A stretch of DNA of 64,000 bases from Methyloprofundus sp. (GTDB lineage: Bacteria > Pseudomonadota > Gammaproteobacteria > Methylococcales > Methylomonadaceae), in assembly GCA_016592635.1 (NCBI GenBank), contig AP023240.1, positions 3,327,630-3,391,629 of the forward strand, in the 5' to 3' direction. Position 1 is the first letter of the stretch; each line of letters opens with the position of its first letter. Below, in pieces: positions 35,328 through 42,405 of this stretch. The position numbers were made by a program, and so were the translations under genes. A model generated the notes under the pieces. That model did not search any database, was not told where the DNA came from, and saw only the letters and a program-made list of their open reading frames with translations.

Positions 35328-35753
35328 CTATGTTACCAATCCAATTTTTAATAGCCTCATCCACCAAGGTTTATTTTTATTGATTTTATCTTTTTCGAAT
35401 CTCAGTAAAGGTGGTGGAACACTAAATTCTGTATCAATAGGATAAAAATACGAATTTATCATGGTGTACACCCTACCATCACCTCCATAAACAATACCAT
35501 CAATAGTATTAGAAATCTCAAGCATTTTATAAAATGCTACTTCATCAGGATCGTCACAATAAATCTCCCCTTTATCCCAAAAAATTGATTCTCCTAAGTA
35601 ATCTACAATATCAAAATTATTAGATACTGGGGTTAAATCACTGTCATTTTTTACATAATTTACCCATTCACTCTTATATATTTGTGAGTTATTATGGCGG
35701 TCACTCCACTTTTCAGTCCGAGAAACATATAAGAAATGTTGTTCTTTATTCAT
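35328..35753 (-). CDS. Soluble cassette protein, unknown function
   Basis: A 141-residue protein without membrane spans or signal peptide. Acidic middle (KGEIYCDDPDEVAFYKMLE) and basic, tryptophan-containing C-terminus (KNKPWWMRLLKIGLV). No family recognised. Single gene of its cassette. Confidence 0.7.
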   Translation of the reverse strand: MNKEQHFLYVSRTEKWSDRHNNSQIYKSEWVNYVKNDSDLTPVSNNFDIVDYLGESIFWDKGEIYCDDPDEVAFYKMLEISNTIDGIVYGGDGRVYTMINSYFYPIDTEFSVPPPLLRFEKDKINKNKPWWMRLLKIGLVT

Positions 35754-35778
35754 AGAATTACGGAGTTAATATTTTTAT

Positions 35779-35907
35779 GCATAACGCCAAAATCAGTGGC
35801 CGTTGGCAGATATACGATAAACTTTGCTAACGAACTGAATTTTGATAAAAAAAGACCTTTGAAAGCAAACTGCGCTGCCAACGGTCGACTGGATTTTTTT
35901 GTTAGTT
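35779..35907 (-). repeat. attC site 23
   Basis: Core boxes GCATAAC and GTTAGTT; arms AGTGGCCGTTGGCAG and CTGCCAACGGTCGACT. Confidence 0.93.
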
Positions 35908-35919
35908 TTTTATACTCTG

Positions 35920-36573
35920 TCAGGTTAAGGATGATTCCCGTAGCCATTTAGCAGTTTCAACAAGCTGCTGTTCTCTTTCTTTTCCTTTTAATGCTAAAAC
36001 CGTTTGTATGGCTCTTAAATATTTTGTTTGCTCGGCTTGTAGCTTTTCCTGGTTCCTTTCTTCTGACTTTAAGGAATTATGCCATTTCTTTAGCAGAAAT
36101 GAAGCACTACCTACAATTAGTCCAACAAATTCTGAAACTATAGCAATCAGATTGATACCAGTCAAAAACGCTTCGTATGCCCCCCATAATATTAATAACA
36201 ATGCACAAAGGGTAAAGAGCAAATAGAACTTAAACACTGAAGATTCTTGAGCTTGAATTCGCTTTAATTTTGATTCCCTTCTGGTTCTTTCATCACTAAA
36301 GTCTTGCTCAATTTGCTTAAGAGATAAAGCTAATGAATCTGGAGAAGTATTTTTTTCTTTTGCTGTAGTGTCAACGTGATGAACCTTTTCATCTTCTAAA
36401 TTTACGGCTTCTTCTACTTTTTCATTACTAATATTTTTAGCAACTATTTCGTTTGATGTCGGAGCACTTTCCAATAAATACTTGGTTGCATGTTCAGTTA
36501 ATGTAGCTAATGGAGGAAGAACCTTAGCTATTAAATTAATGAATTTTAAAAGTGCTTTAGTTTCTGGTGTCAT
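35920..36573 (-). CDS. Two-span membrane protein with coiled coils
   Basis: A 217-residue protein: N-terminal helical region, charged linker, coiled coil (LKQIEQDFSDERTRRESKLKRIQ), then two closely spaced spans (FKFYLLFTLCALLLILWGAY and LIAIVSEFVGLIVGSASFLL), then a second coiled coil (KSEERNQEKLQAEQTKYLRAIQ). The two-span part followed by a coiled coil resembles the two-transmembrane module found beside TRADD-N-like domains in predicted bacterial signalling and conflict proteins. That resemblance is by eye and tentative. Confidence 0.7.
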   Translation of the reverse strand: MTPETKALLKFINLIAKVLPPLATLTEHATKYLLESAPTSNEIVAKNISNEKVEEAVNLEDEKVHHVDTTAKEKNTSPDSLALSLKQIEQDFSDERTRRESKLKRIQAQESSVFKFYLLFTLCALLLILWGAYEAFLTGINLIAIVSEFVGLIVGSASFLLKKWHNSLKSEERNQEKLQAEQTKYLRAIQTVLALKGKEREQQLVETAKWLRESSLT

Positions 36574-36594
36574 AAAAATTCCAAATAATCAAAA

Positions 36595-36725
36595 AACTAA
36601 CGACGTGGTCACCTGACGCGGGAAGATATACGATAACCTTCAACAGCGCGATGAACCTTGATAAAAATATGACCTTATAAAAACGAACTGCGCTTCCCGC
36701 GGTCAGGTGGAGCAGATTGTTATAT
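36595..36725 (-). repeat. attC site 24, GCGGGAAG arms
   Basis: Core boxes AACTAAC and GTTATAT; arms CCTGACGCGGGAAG and CTTCCCGCGGTCAGG, another compensated stem version. Confidence 0.92.
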
Positions 36726-37102
36726 TTCGATGCTCAATAACTTTTACTCTATGCGCTTACGTTCTGATCATCGACTTTATAAATGCCTTCACTGTATCAG
36801 GGCTTGCTCAAAAATGCTACTGACTTTTGGTGTAGTCCTGTGGAGATAGGCGATTTTCAAACAACCTTCAGGACTTTTGGCAATCAACAGATCTTACCGA
36901 GCACGATAAACTAGACAGGAGTACTAGCGAGATTTATCCAAGCAGGAAAGAGCTTTGATATTCTTTAGCCCTGATACCTCATACTCAACCTTTTCAGATT
37001 ACGATAAGGGGTGAAAATATTAAGAAAGGAAACGTAGCAATCTTATCAGTTTACTGGTACGCCTGAGCAATGCAAACCAGAAAATGTATACAGGCTTTTG
37101 GA
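36726..37102 (-). other. Gene-less cassette, family member B
   Basis: About 377 bases with no credible gene. Near-identical blocks link it to 14070-14427, for example around CACTGTATCAGGGCTTGCTC and GATATTCTTTAGCCCTGATA. A 25-base stretch near its middle (about 36908-36930) is an insertion relative to A. The shared hairpin here is TATCAG-TTTA-CTGGTA at 37044-37059; two of its six pairs differ from copy A yet still pair. Confidence 0.7.
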
Positions 37103-37232
37103 ATATAACGACAAGCTCACCTGACGCGGGAAGATATACGATAACCTTCAACAGCGTGATGAACCTTGATAAAAATATGACCTTTAAAAACGAACTGCGC
37201 TTCCCGCGGTCAGGTGGAGCGCCTTGTTAGGC
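37103..37232 (-). repeat. attC site 25, GCGGGAAG arms
   Basis: Core boxes ATATAAC and GTTAGGC; arms as attC 24, so the two sites flanking gene-less cassette B share this rare stem. Confidence 0.92.
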
Positions 37233-37238
37233 TCATTT

Positions 37239-37865
37239 TTACTTAGCAACATAATACAGCTCTAGTTTTGATTCCTTGATCGCTGATATTATATCTTCCA
37301 TCTGATCCCCATCAATAAAGATACCATCATTTTCTTTATACCAGCCAAAGGTTTTGCATTTGTTAATTTCAGGCAATGCTATACCGCGATGATGTATTAT
37401 GGAATTTCTTATATGACGGAGATCCCCCATAATATGAGACTTTATATATTTTCGATGAATATTATGATGACTAGCCAATTTGTTTCTGCAAGAGCTTTCC
37501 CAGTATTCAAAAATAGAAATAAGGGTCATATTCCCAATAAACCTATAATTTTCTCCCTCTGGGCTGTTTCTTTTTTTATACTCATCTTGTGTGGGACAAT
37601 AGTGTAACCTTCTATAATTATCTTCACTCTTATCGCCCTTTGAATATATTAGGCATGCACTATCAAGTGCCTCAATTGTTGTGTGATATATGGTTGGGTT
37701 TGATGGTTTTTTGTTTTTTTCAAGCTCCTGATTTCGACGAAGTGTTTCTAATTGTGATTTTTGAAATGTATTCTTTGCCGATTCAAACCCTTGGCAGCTA
37801 TCAAAAAATACGCCATATAACGAATCAATGGTTTCGATATACTCCTTGATGATTGATTTTGGCAT
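37239..37865 (-). CDS. HEPN-like cassette protein
   Basis: A 208-residue protein from the ATG at 37865, preceded by GGAGGGAG. Near the C-terminus, GDLRHIRNSIIHHRG (R153-N-S-I-I-H158) gives the R-N-x3-H pattern of HEPN ribonuclease or HEPN-like domains, in a helix preceded by another helix (TLISIFEYWESSCRNKLA) as in that fold. The N-terminal half is helical and charged. If the HEPN reading is right it could be an RNase effector; no antitoxin gene accompanies it in the cassette. The frame reaching back to 37934 crosses the attC and is rejected. Confidence 0.68.
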   Translation of the reverse strand: MPKSIIKEYIETIDSLYGVFFDSCQGFESAKNTFQKSQLETLRRNQELEKNKKPSNPTIYHTTIEALDSACLIYSKGDKSEDNYRRLHYCPTQDEYKKRNSPEGENYRFIGNMTLISIFEYWESSCRNKLASHHNIHRKYIKSHIMGDLRHIRNSIIHHRGIALPEINKCKTFGWYKENDGIFIDGDQMEDIISAIKESKLELYYVAK

Positions 37866-37877
37866 TCTCCCTCCAGA

Positions 37878-38006
37878 GCCTAACGCCAAATTCAGTGGCC
37901 GCTGGCAGATATAAGGTGAACTCTGCAAACACACTGAATTTTGATAATAAATGACCTCTGAAAAAAAACTGCGCTGCCAGCGGTCGACTGGAATTTTTTG
38001 TTATGT
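37878..38006 (-). repeat. attC site 26
   Basis: Core boxes GCCTAAC and GTTATGT; arms AGTGGCCGCTGGCAG and CTGCCAGCGGTCGACT. Confidence 0.93.
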
Positions 38007-38009
38007 GCA

Positions 38010-38408
38010 TTATTGCCAATTACCTTTGCAGACCTTAAGTTTTGGAAAACCCAATTTTTCAGCTCTTTCTATAGTATCATTAATAATGCTGGGTAGCTGA
38101 TGCTGTTCTATCACGGAGTTACCTTGTTCATTTACACTGATTGCTTGCACAAAACATTCTGAAGAATTTGAGCTTTCAGTTGCTAAACCGAAGCGCGTAA
38201 ATGAAGGAGTATCTTGATAATAGTATTTATCTTCTTGTTCATCGCCAAAAATATTTTTGCCAACATACAAAACAGGATTCAACCCAGGCATTGTAAACTC
38301 AGGGTTGGCATACGTTAAATAATAATATATTTTACCTACTTCTGGCTCATTCATTTTTTTGCACATAACATTGTTATTATCCGATACTTTCTCATTAGCA
38401 CAATTCAT
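38010..38408 (-). CDS. Soluble cassette protein, second gene of a pair
   Basis: A 132-residue protein without spans; the segment VGKIYYYLTYANPEFTMPGLNPVLYVGKNIFG reads like a small beta-sheet domain. It overlaps the preceding gene by 14 bases, which implies coupled expression; an internal ATG at residue 15 or 19 could be the true start, which would remove the overlap. Function unknown. Confidence 0.65.
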   Translation of the reverse strand: MNCANEKVSDNNNVMCKKMNEPEVGKIYYYLTYANPEFTMPGLNPVLYVGKNIFGDEQEDKYYYQDTPSFTRFGLATESSNSSECFVQAISVNEQGNSVIEQHQLPSIINDTIERAEKLGFPKLKVCKGNWQ

Positions 38409-38736
38409 TCTTTGCCCCAGATACTAAATAAGGCTTAATGATTTTTATAATACCAATTTGCGATGCATGCTCCAATAAGCAAGTAGAAACCGAGTTTTCT
38501 TTATCTCCACCTTCGCCAACCATGTAATTCACAATGTAACAGAATTTTTTCAGTGTTTTTATATCTGACCCTGTTAAGCATTCATTTGCAATTATCGTGA
38601 AAGCCATCCAGACATGATGATACGTAATCTCAGGCTTATAGCCATAGTCAAAACCATCTTCCTCCTCAAGTTCCTTTTCAAGGGACGGATAAAGTTCTAC
38701 CAGTTTATGTTGTAATTCCTCTGGTGTATTAATCAT
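38395..38736 (-). CDS. Soluble cassette protein, first gene of a pair, DUF7674-like
   Basis: A 113-residue acidic helical protein from the ATG at 38736. The pattern VWMAFTIIANECLTGSDIKTLKKFCYIVNYMVGEGGDKENSVSTCLLEHA is similar to the small DUF7674-type family, as far as I can judge by eye: a W...F..H-like helix, then a K.f.f.n.M...GD..V..c.le.. helix. Such proteins are often found paired with other small genes. The frame further upstream crosses the attC and is rejected. Confidence 0.65.
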   Translation of the reverse strand: MINTPEELQHKLVELYPSLEKELEEEDGFDYGYKPEITYHHVWMAFTIIANECLTGSDIKTLKKFCYIVNYMVGEGGDKENSVSTCLLEHASQIGIIKIIKPYLVSGAKNELC

Positions 38737-38742
38737 TGATTC

Positions 38743-39151
38743 ACATAACGCCAAAATCAGCGGCCGTTGGCAGATGTCCGATGAGCTCTGACAAAGCACT
38801 GAACTTTGATATAAAACTGACCTCAGGCGCGCCATGCTACTTCACGAAATTCAGGGACTCCTGTCACCTGAATTCTTTCACCTACGCAGCGGATAGGAGA
38901 TGCCCTGAACGCCCTGCGTCCGCAACGACTACGCACAAAGCCGCTTCGTCATTGCTACCTCAAATGGCTGGACGGCTATTCGTAATGCAATTCTTGCCTC
39001 CCTCGCGCGCTATCGCGCACTTCGGATTGGCGAATTGCCCTGTCGCCTATCAGGGACTAAAAATCATCACTTCGCTAAGCTCCGTTTCCCTGATTTTCAG
39101 CGTTGGAAACGAACTGCGCTGCCAACGGTCGGCTGGATTTTTTTGTTATGC
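38743..39151 (-). repeat. attC site 27, with a 279-bp insertion in its loop
   Basis: Core boxes ACATAAC and GTTATGC; arms AGCGGCCGTTGGCAG and CTGCCAACGGTCGGCT are intact. Between GACCT (ending 38823) and TTGGAAACGAACTG (from 39103), which are adjacent in other sites, a GC-rich block has been inserted. Without it the site would be 130 bp. Confidence 0.9.
38824..39102. repeat. GC-rich dispersed repeat, copy 1, inside an attC
   Basis: A 279-bp block unlike the surrounding AT-rich cassettes. Its core (about 38848-39075) matches 50430-50655 behind the integrase, sharing GGGACTCC, ACGCCCTGCGTCC, CCTCAAATGGCT, GCGCACTTCGGATTGGC and CGCCTA..(C/A)GGACTA in the same order. No transposase and no clear terminal repeat are visible. 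Short GC palindromes inside suggest a structured or mobile noncoding element. Confidence 0.8.
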
Positions 39152-39162
39152 TTTTAATTGTT

Positions 39163-39456
39163 TTAATGTATATCTGAAAAAACTTCAGGATGTTGTTCTG
39201 CGACCCTTAATAAAGACTTTGCAGGGCCCTTTGGAGACCTTCTCCCTTGCTCCCAATCTTGAACCGTACGAACACTAACGCCCATTAGGCCAGCAAAAGA
39301 AACTTGTGAAATCTCTAGCTTTTTTCGGATAATTTGAGCAGGTGAAGGGTCTAATAGAGTTGTTGTTTTCAACTGAACTTTACCTTTTTTATGTTTTTTA
39401 ATTTCTTTTATTCCTTCTAAAATCTCCATGCCAATATTACGATCAGTCATTTTCAA
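39163..39456 (-). CDS. higA2: HigA2-like antitoxin (helix-turn-helix)
   Basis: A 97-residue antitoxin with its helix-turn-helix in the C-terminal half (AQIIRKKLEISQVSFAGLMGVSVRTVQDWEQGRRSPKGPA), as in HigA2/NadS-type proteins. The N-terminal part (EILEGIKEIKKHKKGKVQLKTTTL) is the flexible toxin-binding region. It overlaps the toxin gene by 14 bases. The pair resembles the HigBA2 locus of the Vibrio cholerae superintegron. Confidence 0.9.
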   Translation of the reverse strand: MKMTDRNIGMEILEGIKEIKKHKKGKVQLKTTTLLDPSPAQIIRKKLEISQVSFAGLMGVSVRTVQDWEQGRRSPKGPAKSLLRVAEQHPEVFSDIH

Positions 39457-39754
39457 TCTCCAGTGCTATTTGTTTGAGAATATGAGCTGGAATTGAGTCT
39501 TTTTTACTTTTGGCATAAAGTGTTAGCAACCAAATTTCACTGGCACTTTCTTTCCAAAAGTAAATAACCCTTATTCCTCCACTCTTTCCCTTATCATTTA
39601 TAGCCCACCTTATTTTTCTAACTCCTCCGCTTCCAGATATAACTTTTCCTTTGTCAGGGTTTTCCATCAAATAAAGTTGAAATAAACGATATTCATCGTC
39701 TTTCATATACTTAGAAAGAAGCTTCGTGAAAATTGAGGTTTCTATAAATACCAT
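39443..39754 (-). CDS. higB2: HigB2-like toxin (RelE superfamily)
   Basis: A 103-residue ribosome-dependent mRNA interferase of the HigB2 type: FIETSIFTKLLSKYMKDDEYRLFQLYLMENPDKGKVI, then GSGGVRKIRWAINDKGKSGGIRVIYFW and a C-terminal LLTLYAKSKKD. The GG(V/L)RK(I/V)R and YxKSKKD blocks are the family signature. The ATG at 39754 is six bases from a -10 box. Confidence 0.93.
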   Translation of the reverse strand: MVFIETSIFTKLLSKYMKDDEYRLFQLYLMENPDKGKVISGSGGVRKIRWAINDKGKSGGIRVIYFWKESASEIWLLTLYAKSKKDSIPAHILKQIALEIEND

Positions 39755-39760
39755 GACTTT

Positions 39761-39789
39761 ATATTACGGCATTGCCGTATTTTTTTCAA
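39761..39789 (-). promoter_or_regulatory. Promoter and operator of the HigB2A2 cassette
   Basis: On the - strand TTGAAA (39784-39789), a 17-base spacer and TAATAT (39761-39766). The palindrome TACGGCATTGCCGTA (39765-39779) fills the spacer and touches the -10 box. The message would start at the ATG. Confidence 0.83.
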
Positions 39790-39836
39790 GCTGTAGTAAT
39801 ATAATTTTGCATGAGCGCAAGATTTAACTTTGCAGA

Positions 39837-39965
39837 GCATAACGCCAAATTCAGTGGCCGCTGGCAGATATACGATGAACTCTGCAAACACACTGAACTA
39901 TGATAAAAAATGACCTTTGAAAAAAAACTGCGCTGCCAGCGGTCGACTGGAATTTTTTGTTAGGT
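39837..39965 (-). repeat. attC site 28
   Basis: Core boxes GCATAAC and GTTAGGT; arms AGTGGCCGCTGGCAG and CTGCCAGCGGTCGACT. It serves the second copy of the 107-residue gene and gives the uninterrupted form of the junction that carries an intron at 17076. Confidence 0.93.
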
Positions 39966-39970
39966 TAATT

Positions 39971-40294
39971 TTAATTCGCTTGCAAAGCTTCAATAGTACG
40001 AGATATTTCATCTTTTGATTCTGGCCGACTCCATGTTTTCTTTAGAGAACTCAGTATTCTTAACGAAACACTCTTATATTCTGGGTAATTCCTGAATTCA
40101 AATACTACAGCTAACTGCTCCTCATTTGATTCTGCCGCCGCAAGCTTACTCACAAGGGAGTGGTAATTTTCATATCTCTGCTGCCTTAATTCTGATTCTC
40201 TTATGTCAACATATTTCCACGCACTAAATGACAAAGCTATCAATGGTATTACGATACTTAGAAGCGCGAATATTATTTCCAGTTTTTTAAACAT
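39971..40294 (-). CDS. Small membrane-anchored cassette protein, duplicate 2
   Basis: Identical to the 107-residue protein at 17088-17411, including the leader up to the ACCTAAC box. One N-terminal span and a charged helical remainder. Here its attC is the common GCTGGCAG type without intron. Function unknown. Confidence 0.8.
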   Translation of the reverse strand: MFKKLEIIFALLSIVIPLIALSFSAWKYVDIRESELRQQRYENYHSLVSKLAAAESNEEQLAVVFEFRNYPEYKSVSLRILSSLKKTWSRPESKDEISRTIEALQAN

Positions 40295-40310
40295 GCCATT
40301 TCCTCCTTTA

Positions 40311-40411
40311 ACCTAACGCCAAAATCACATGCCATTTAAAGTGGCGGTTTTTTTGCGTCTTTTTGCAAAAAAATGACGCTTTAAATGGTCAGGTGGATTT
40401 TTTTGTTAGCT
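40311..40411 (-). repeat. attC site 29, short palindromic type
   Basis: Core boxes ACCTAAC and GTTAGCT, 101 bp; arms GCCATTTAAAGTGGC and TGACGCTTTAAATGGTC with a T-rich and A-rich loop stem (TTTTTTTGC/GCAAAAAAA), rather like a terminator hairpin. Confidence 0.88.
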
Positions 40412-41725
40412 TTTTCTTTTTTTAGAAAAGAGCCAATCATAAAACTCTGTTTCTCTTTCATCATCACAAAGGAGTTCAACAAATTCTAAATCTTCAGTTG
40501 AACCTATATTATTCTCAACAATGATATTTCCTAGTATTCTCAGCCTTTTTAACTGTCCTGATCCTTTTATTCTTCTTTTCAGTTGCTCATCTTTTTTAAC
40601 CGTATTAACAAAAATTTCAGTTGCCTTTGTATCAAAATGGTCAAACATATTTCTAATATATGGAGCTGCACTATCAGAGTAAAAATCTGTACGAGAAAAT
40701 CGGGTACTTGACCCTTTATAGCCTACGAATACTTTTGTAATTGATTCAACATACATTTCTTGCGATGTTTCAGGAATGAATTTAGAGAGAGGATATATTT
40801 GTTTAATAATCTTTGCCTCAGCATCCCAATCATCAATCGATATTTCAAGAGTTTTAATTAGTGGATCTATAATAATTTTACGACTTGCTAAATTGACATA
40901 CATCATTCCGCCAACCAAACTAATATACCTTAAACCTCTTTTTATATTCCCTTTATTTCCTTCAACTACCAGTTTATCAAACCTTTTACCAATCTGTTTT
41001 TTATCATCCTTGATAATTGAACCCCATAATATAGGTGAACAAAATTCAATATTTGCGCGAAGCTCACTTGATATGCTTTCACCCACATAAGTAGTAAAAA
41101 ACCTATTGGATAATTCAGTTTTATATATACTTGGTAAATCTGAAAATGCTTGCTCAACAGCTATTTCATTTCTATCATATGAATCACTTTCCATTTGCGA
41201 CAAATACGTTGCTATATCTATAATAGAAGGAGGAAAATCCTCAGAAAGGACATGAGAATTACAGTCAGAAATTAAATTTAAAACTTTAAACAAATTTGGT
41301 TCTTGAGTTTTTGGATGCCCATAAAACATATTTCTAGTTTCTCTGGCTTGGTGCATCAATTTCCTACCTTCCCAACTCAGCACTCCAATTTTATATGCAC
41401 CCTCAATTAAATCATACTCTGTTACATGATCTTGAAAGTCTTCATATTTTTCTATCTTCTTTTTTGAACCAATTTCTTTATTAAATAAGTCAATACTTCT
41501 ATGTAATATTTTTTGACGTAAATCATCTACAACTGCATTCCAATATGCACCAATAGCACTTCTATATCCTTTAACAGGAAGAACCCTCAATGCTTCAGAA
41601 ATATATGAACAGTCTCTTATCTCCTCACGAACATTGGATATTTCTTTTGATAAAAGAGCCCCTTCCTCTGGACTTAAAAGAAGTAGCTCCTTTCCATCTA
41701 GTTTTACCAATTCAGTTGTTGTCAT
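40406..41725 (-). CDS. Large soluble cassette protein with HEPN-like motif, unknown function
   Basis: A 439-residue protein without membrane spans. About residues 60-140 are helical and end with HQARETRNMFYGHPKT, where R131-N-x4-H137 resembles the R-N-x4-6-H HEPN motif; the preceding YRSAIGAYWNAVVDDLRQ helix also fits such a domain. The remaining 300 residues are unassigned and mostly helical. Single gene of its cassette, its stop in the attC core box. A role in phage defence is possible from the motif alone, at low certainty. Confidence 0.68.
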   Translation of the reverse strand: MTTTELVKLDGKELLLLSPEEGALLSKEISNVREEIRDCSYISEALRVLPVKGYRSAIGAYWNAVVDDLRQKILHRSIDLFNKEIGSKKKIEKYEDFQDHVTEYDLIEGAYKIGVLSWEGRKLMHQARETRNMFYGHPKTQEPNLFKVLNLISDCNSHVLSEDFPPSIIDIATYLSQMESDSYDRNEIAVEQAFSDLPSIYKTELSNRFFTTYVGESISSELRANIEFCSPILWGSIIKDDKKQIGKRFDKLVVEGNKGNIKRGLRYISLVGGMMYVNLASRKIIIDPLIKTLEISIDDWDAEAKIIKQIYPLSKFIPETSQEMYVESITKVFVGYKGSSTRFSRTDFYSDSAAPYIRNMFDHFDTKATEIFVNTVKKDEQLKRRIKGSGQLKRLRILGNIIVENNIGSTEDLEFVELLCDDERETEFYDWLFSKKRKS

Positions 41726-41750
41726 ACTCTGTAAGTTTCCATGTGTTTAA

Positions 41751-41879
41751 AGCTAACGCCAAATTCAGTGGCCGCTGGCAGATATACGATGAACTCTGCA
41801 AACACACTGAACTTTGATATAAAATGACCTCTAAAAACGAACTGCGCTGCCAGCGGTCGACTGGAATTTTTTGTTATGA
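41751..41879 (-). repeat. attC site 30
   Basis: Core boxes AGCTAAC and GTTATGA; arms AGTGGCCGCTGGCAG and CTGCCAGCGGTCGACT. Confidence 0.93.
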
Positions 41880-42405
41880 CGTTCTTTATTCAAAAACGCT
41901 ATTTTCCTCATCATTAGACAAATAATTATCTAATTCAAAAAAAGCTAAACCAACTTCATTTAATGTCAAAATAAGCCTGTACCCTTTTGTTTCACCATTA
42001 TCACACACATGGGAAATATTTTCCTCGGGTGGGAGATACCAATCGGAAAAGGAAATGTAATAAGATGGCTCCCCATCCTCGTACCCAGTACAACACTCTT
42101 CACGCCATCTCAATTCCATATATTCAGAATGGGCATCATAATCCATTTCATAATCAGCCCATGGCAACAGATGCTCAATTACTTCTTCTATTTCTCCGTA
42201 TAAAGTAGGCCAAACTTCAACTTCCACGTCAGTATTTGTTTCACAACCAATTTTAACTTCAAATCTTGGAAGAGTTTTATTAACCCAGTCCTCATATTCT
42301 ATATATACTGTTTCACCCTCAGCTAATAACTGTATCCAATATTTATCTAGTCTTAATTTATTAAGTTTCTGTATATATATTGGAGGCTGAGTTAACTCAC
42401 AAAAC

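Noticed and set aside
38736..39278. 180-residue + strand frame crossing attC 27 and the GC-rich repeat
   Set aside because: It starts in attC arm sequence, crosses the insertion and ends inside the antitoxin gene on the other strand; a chance frame.
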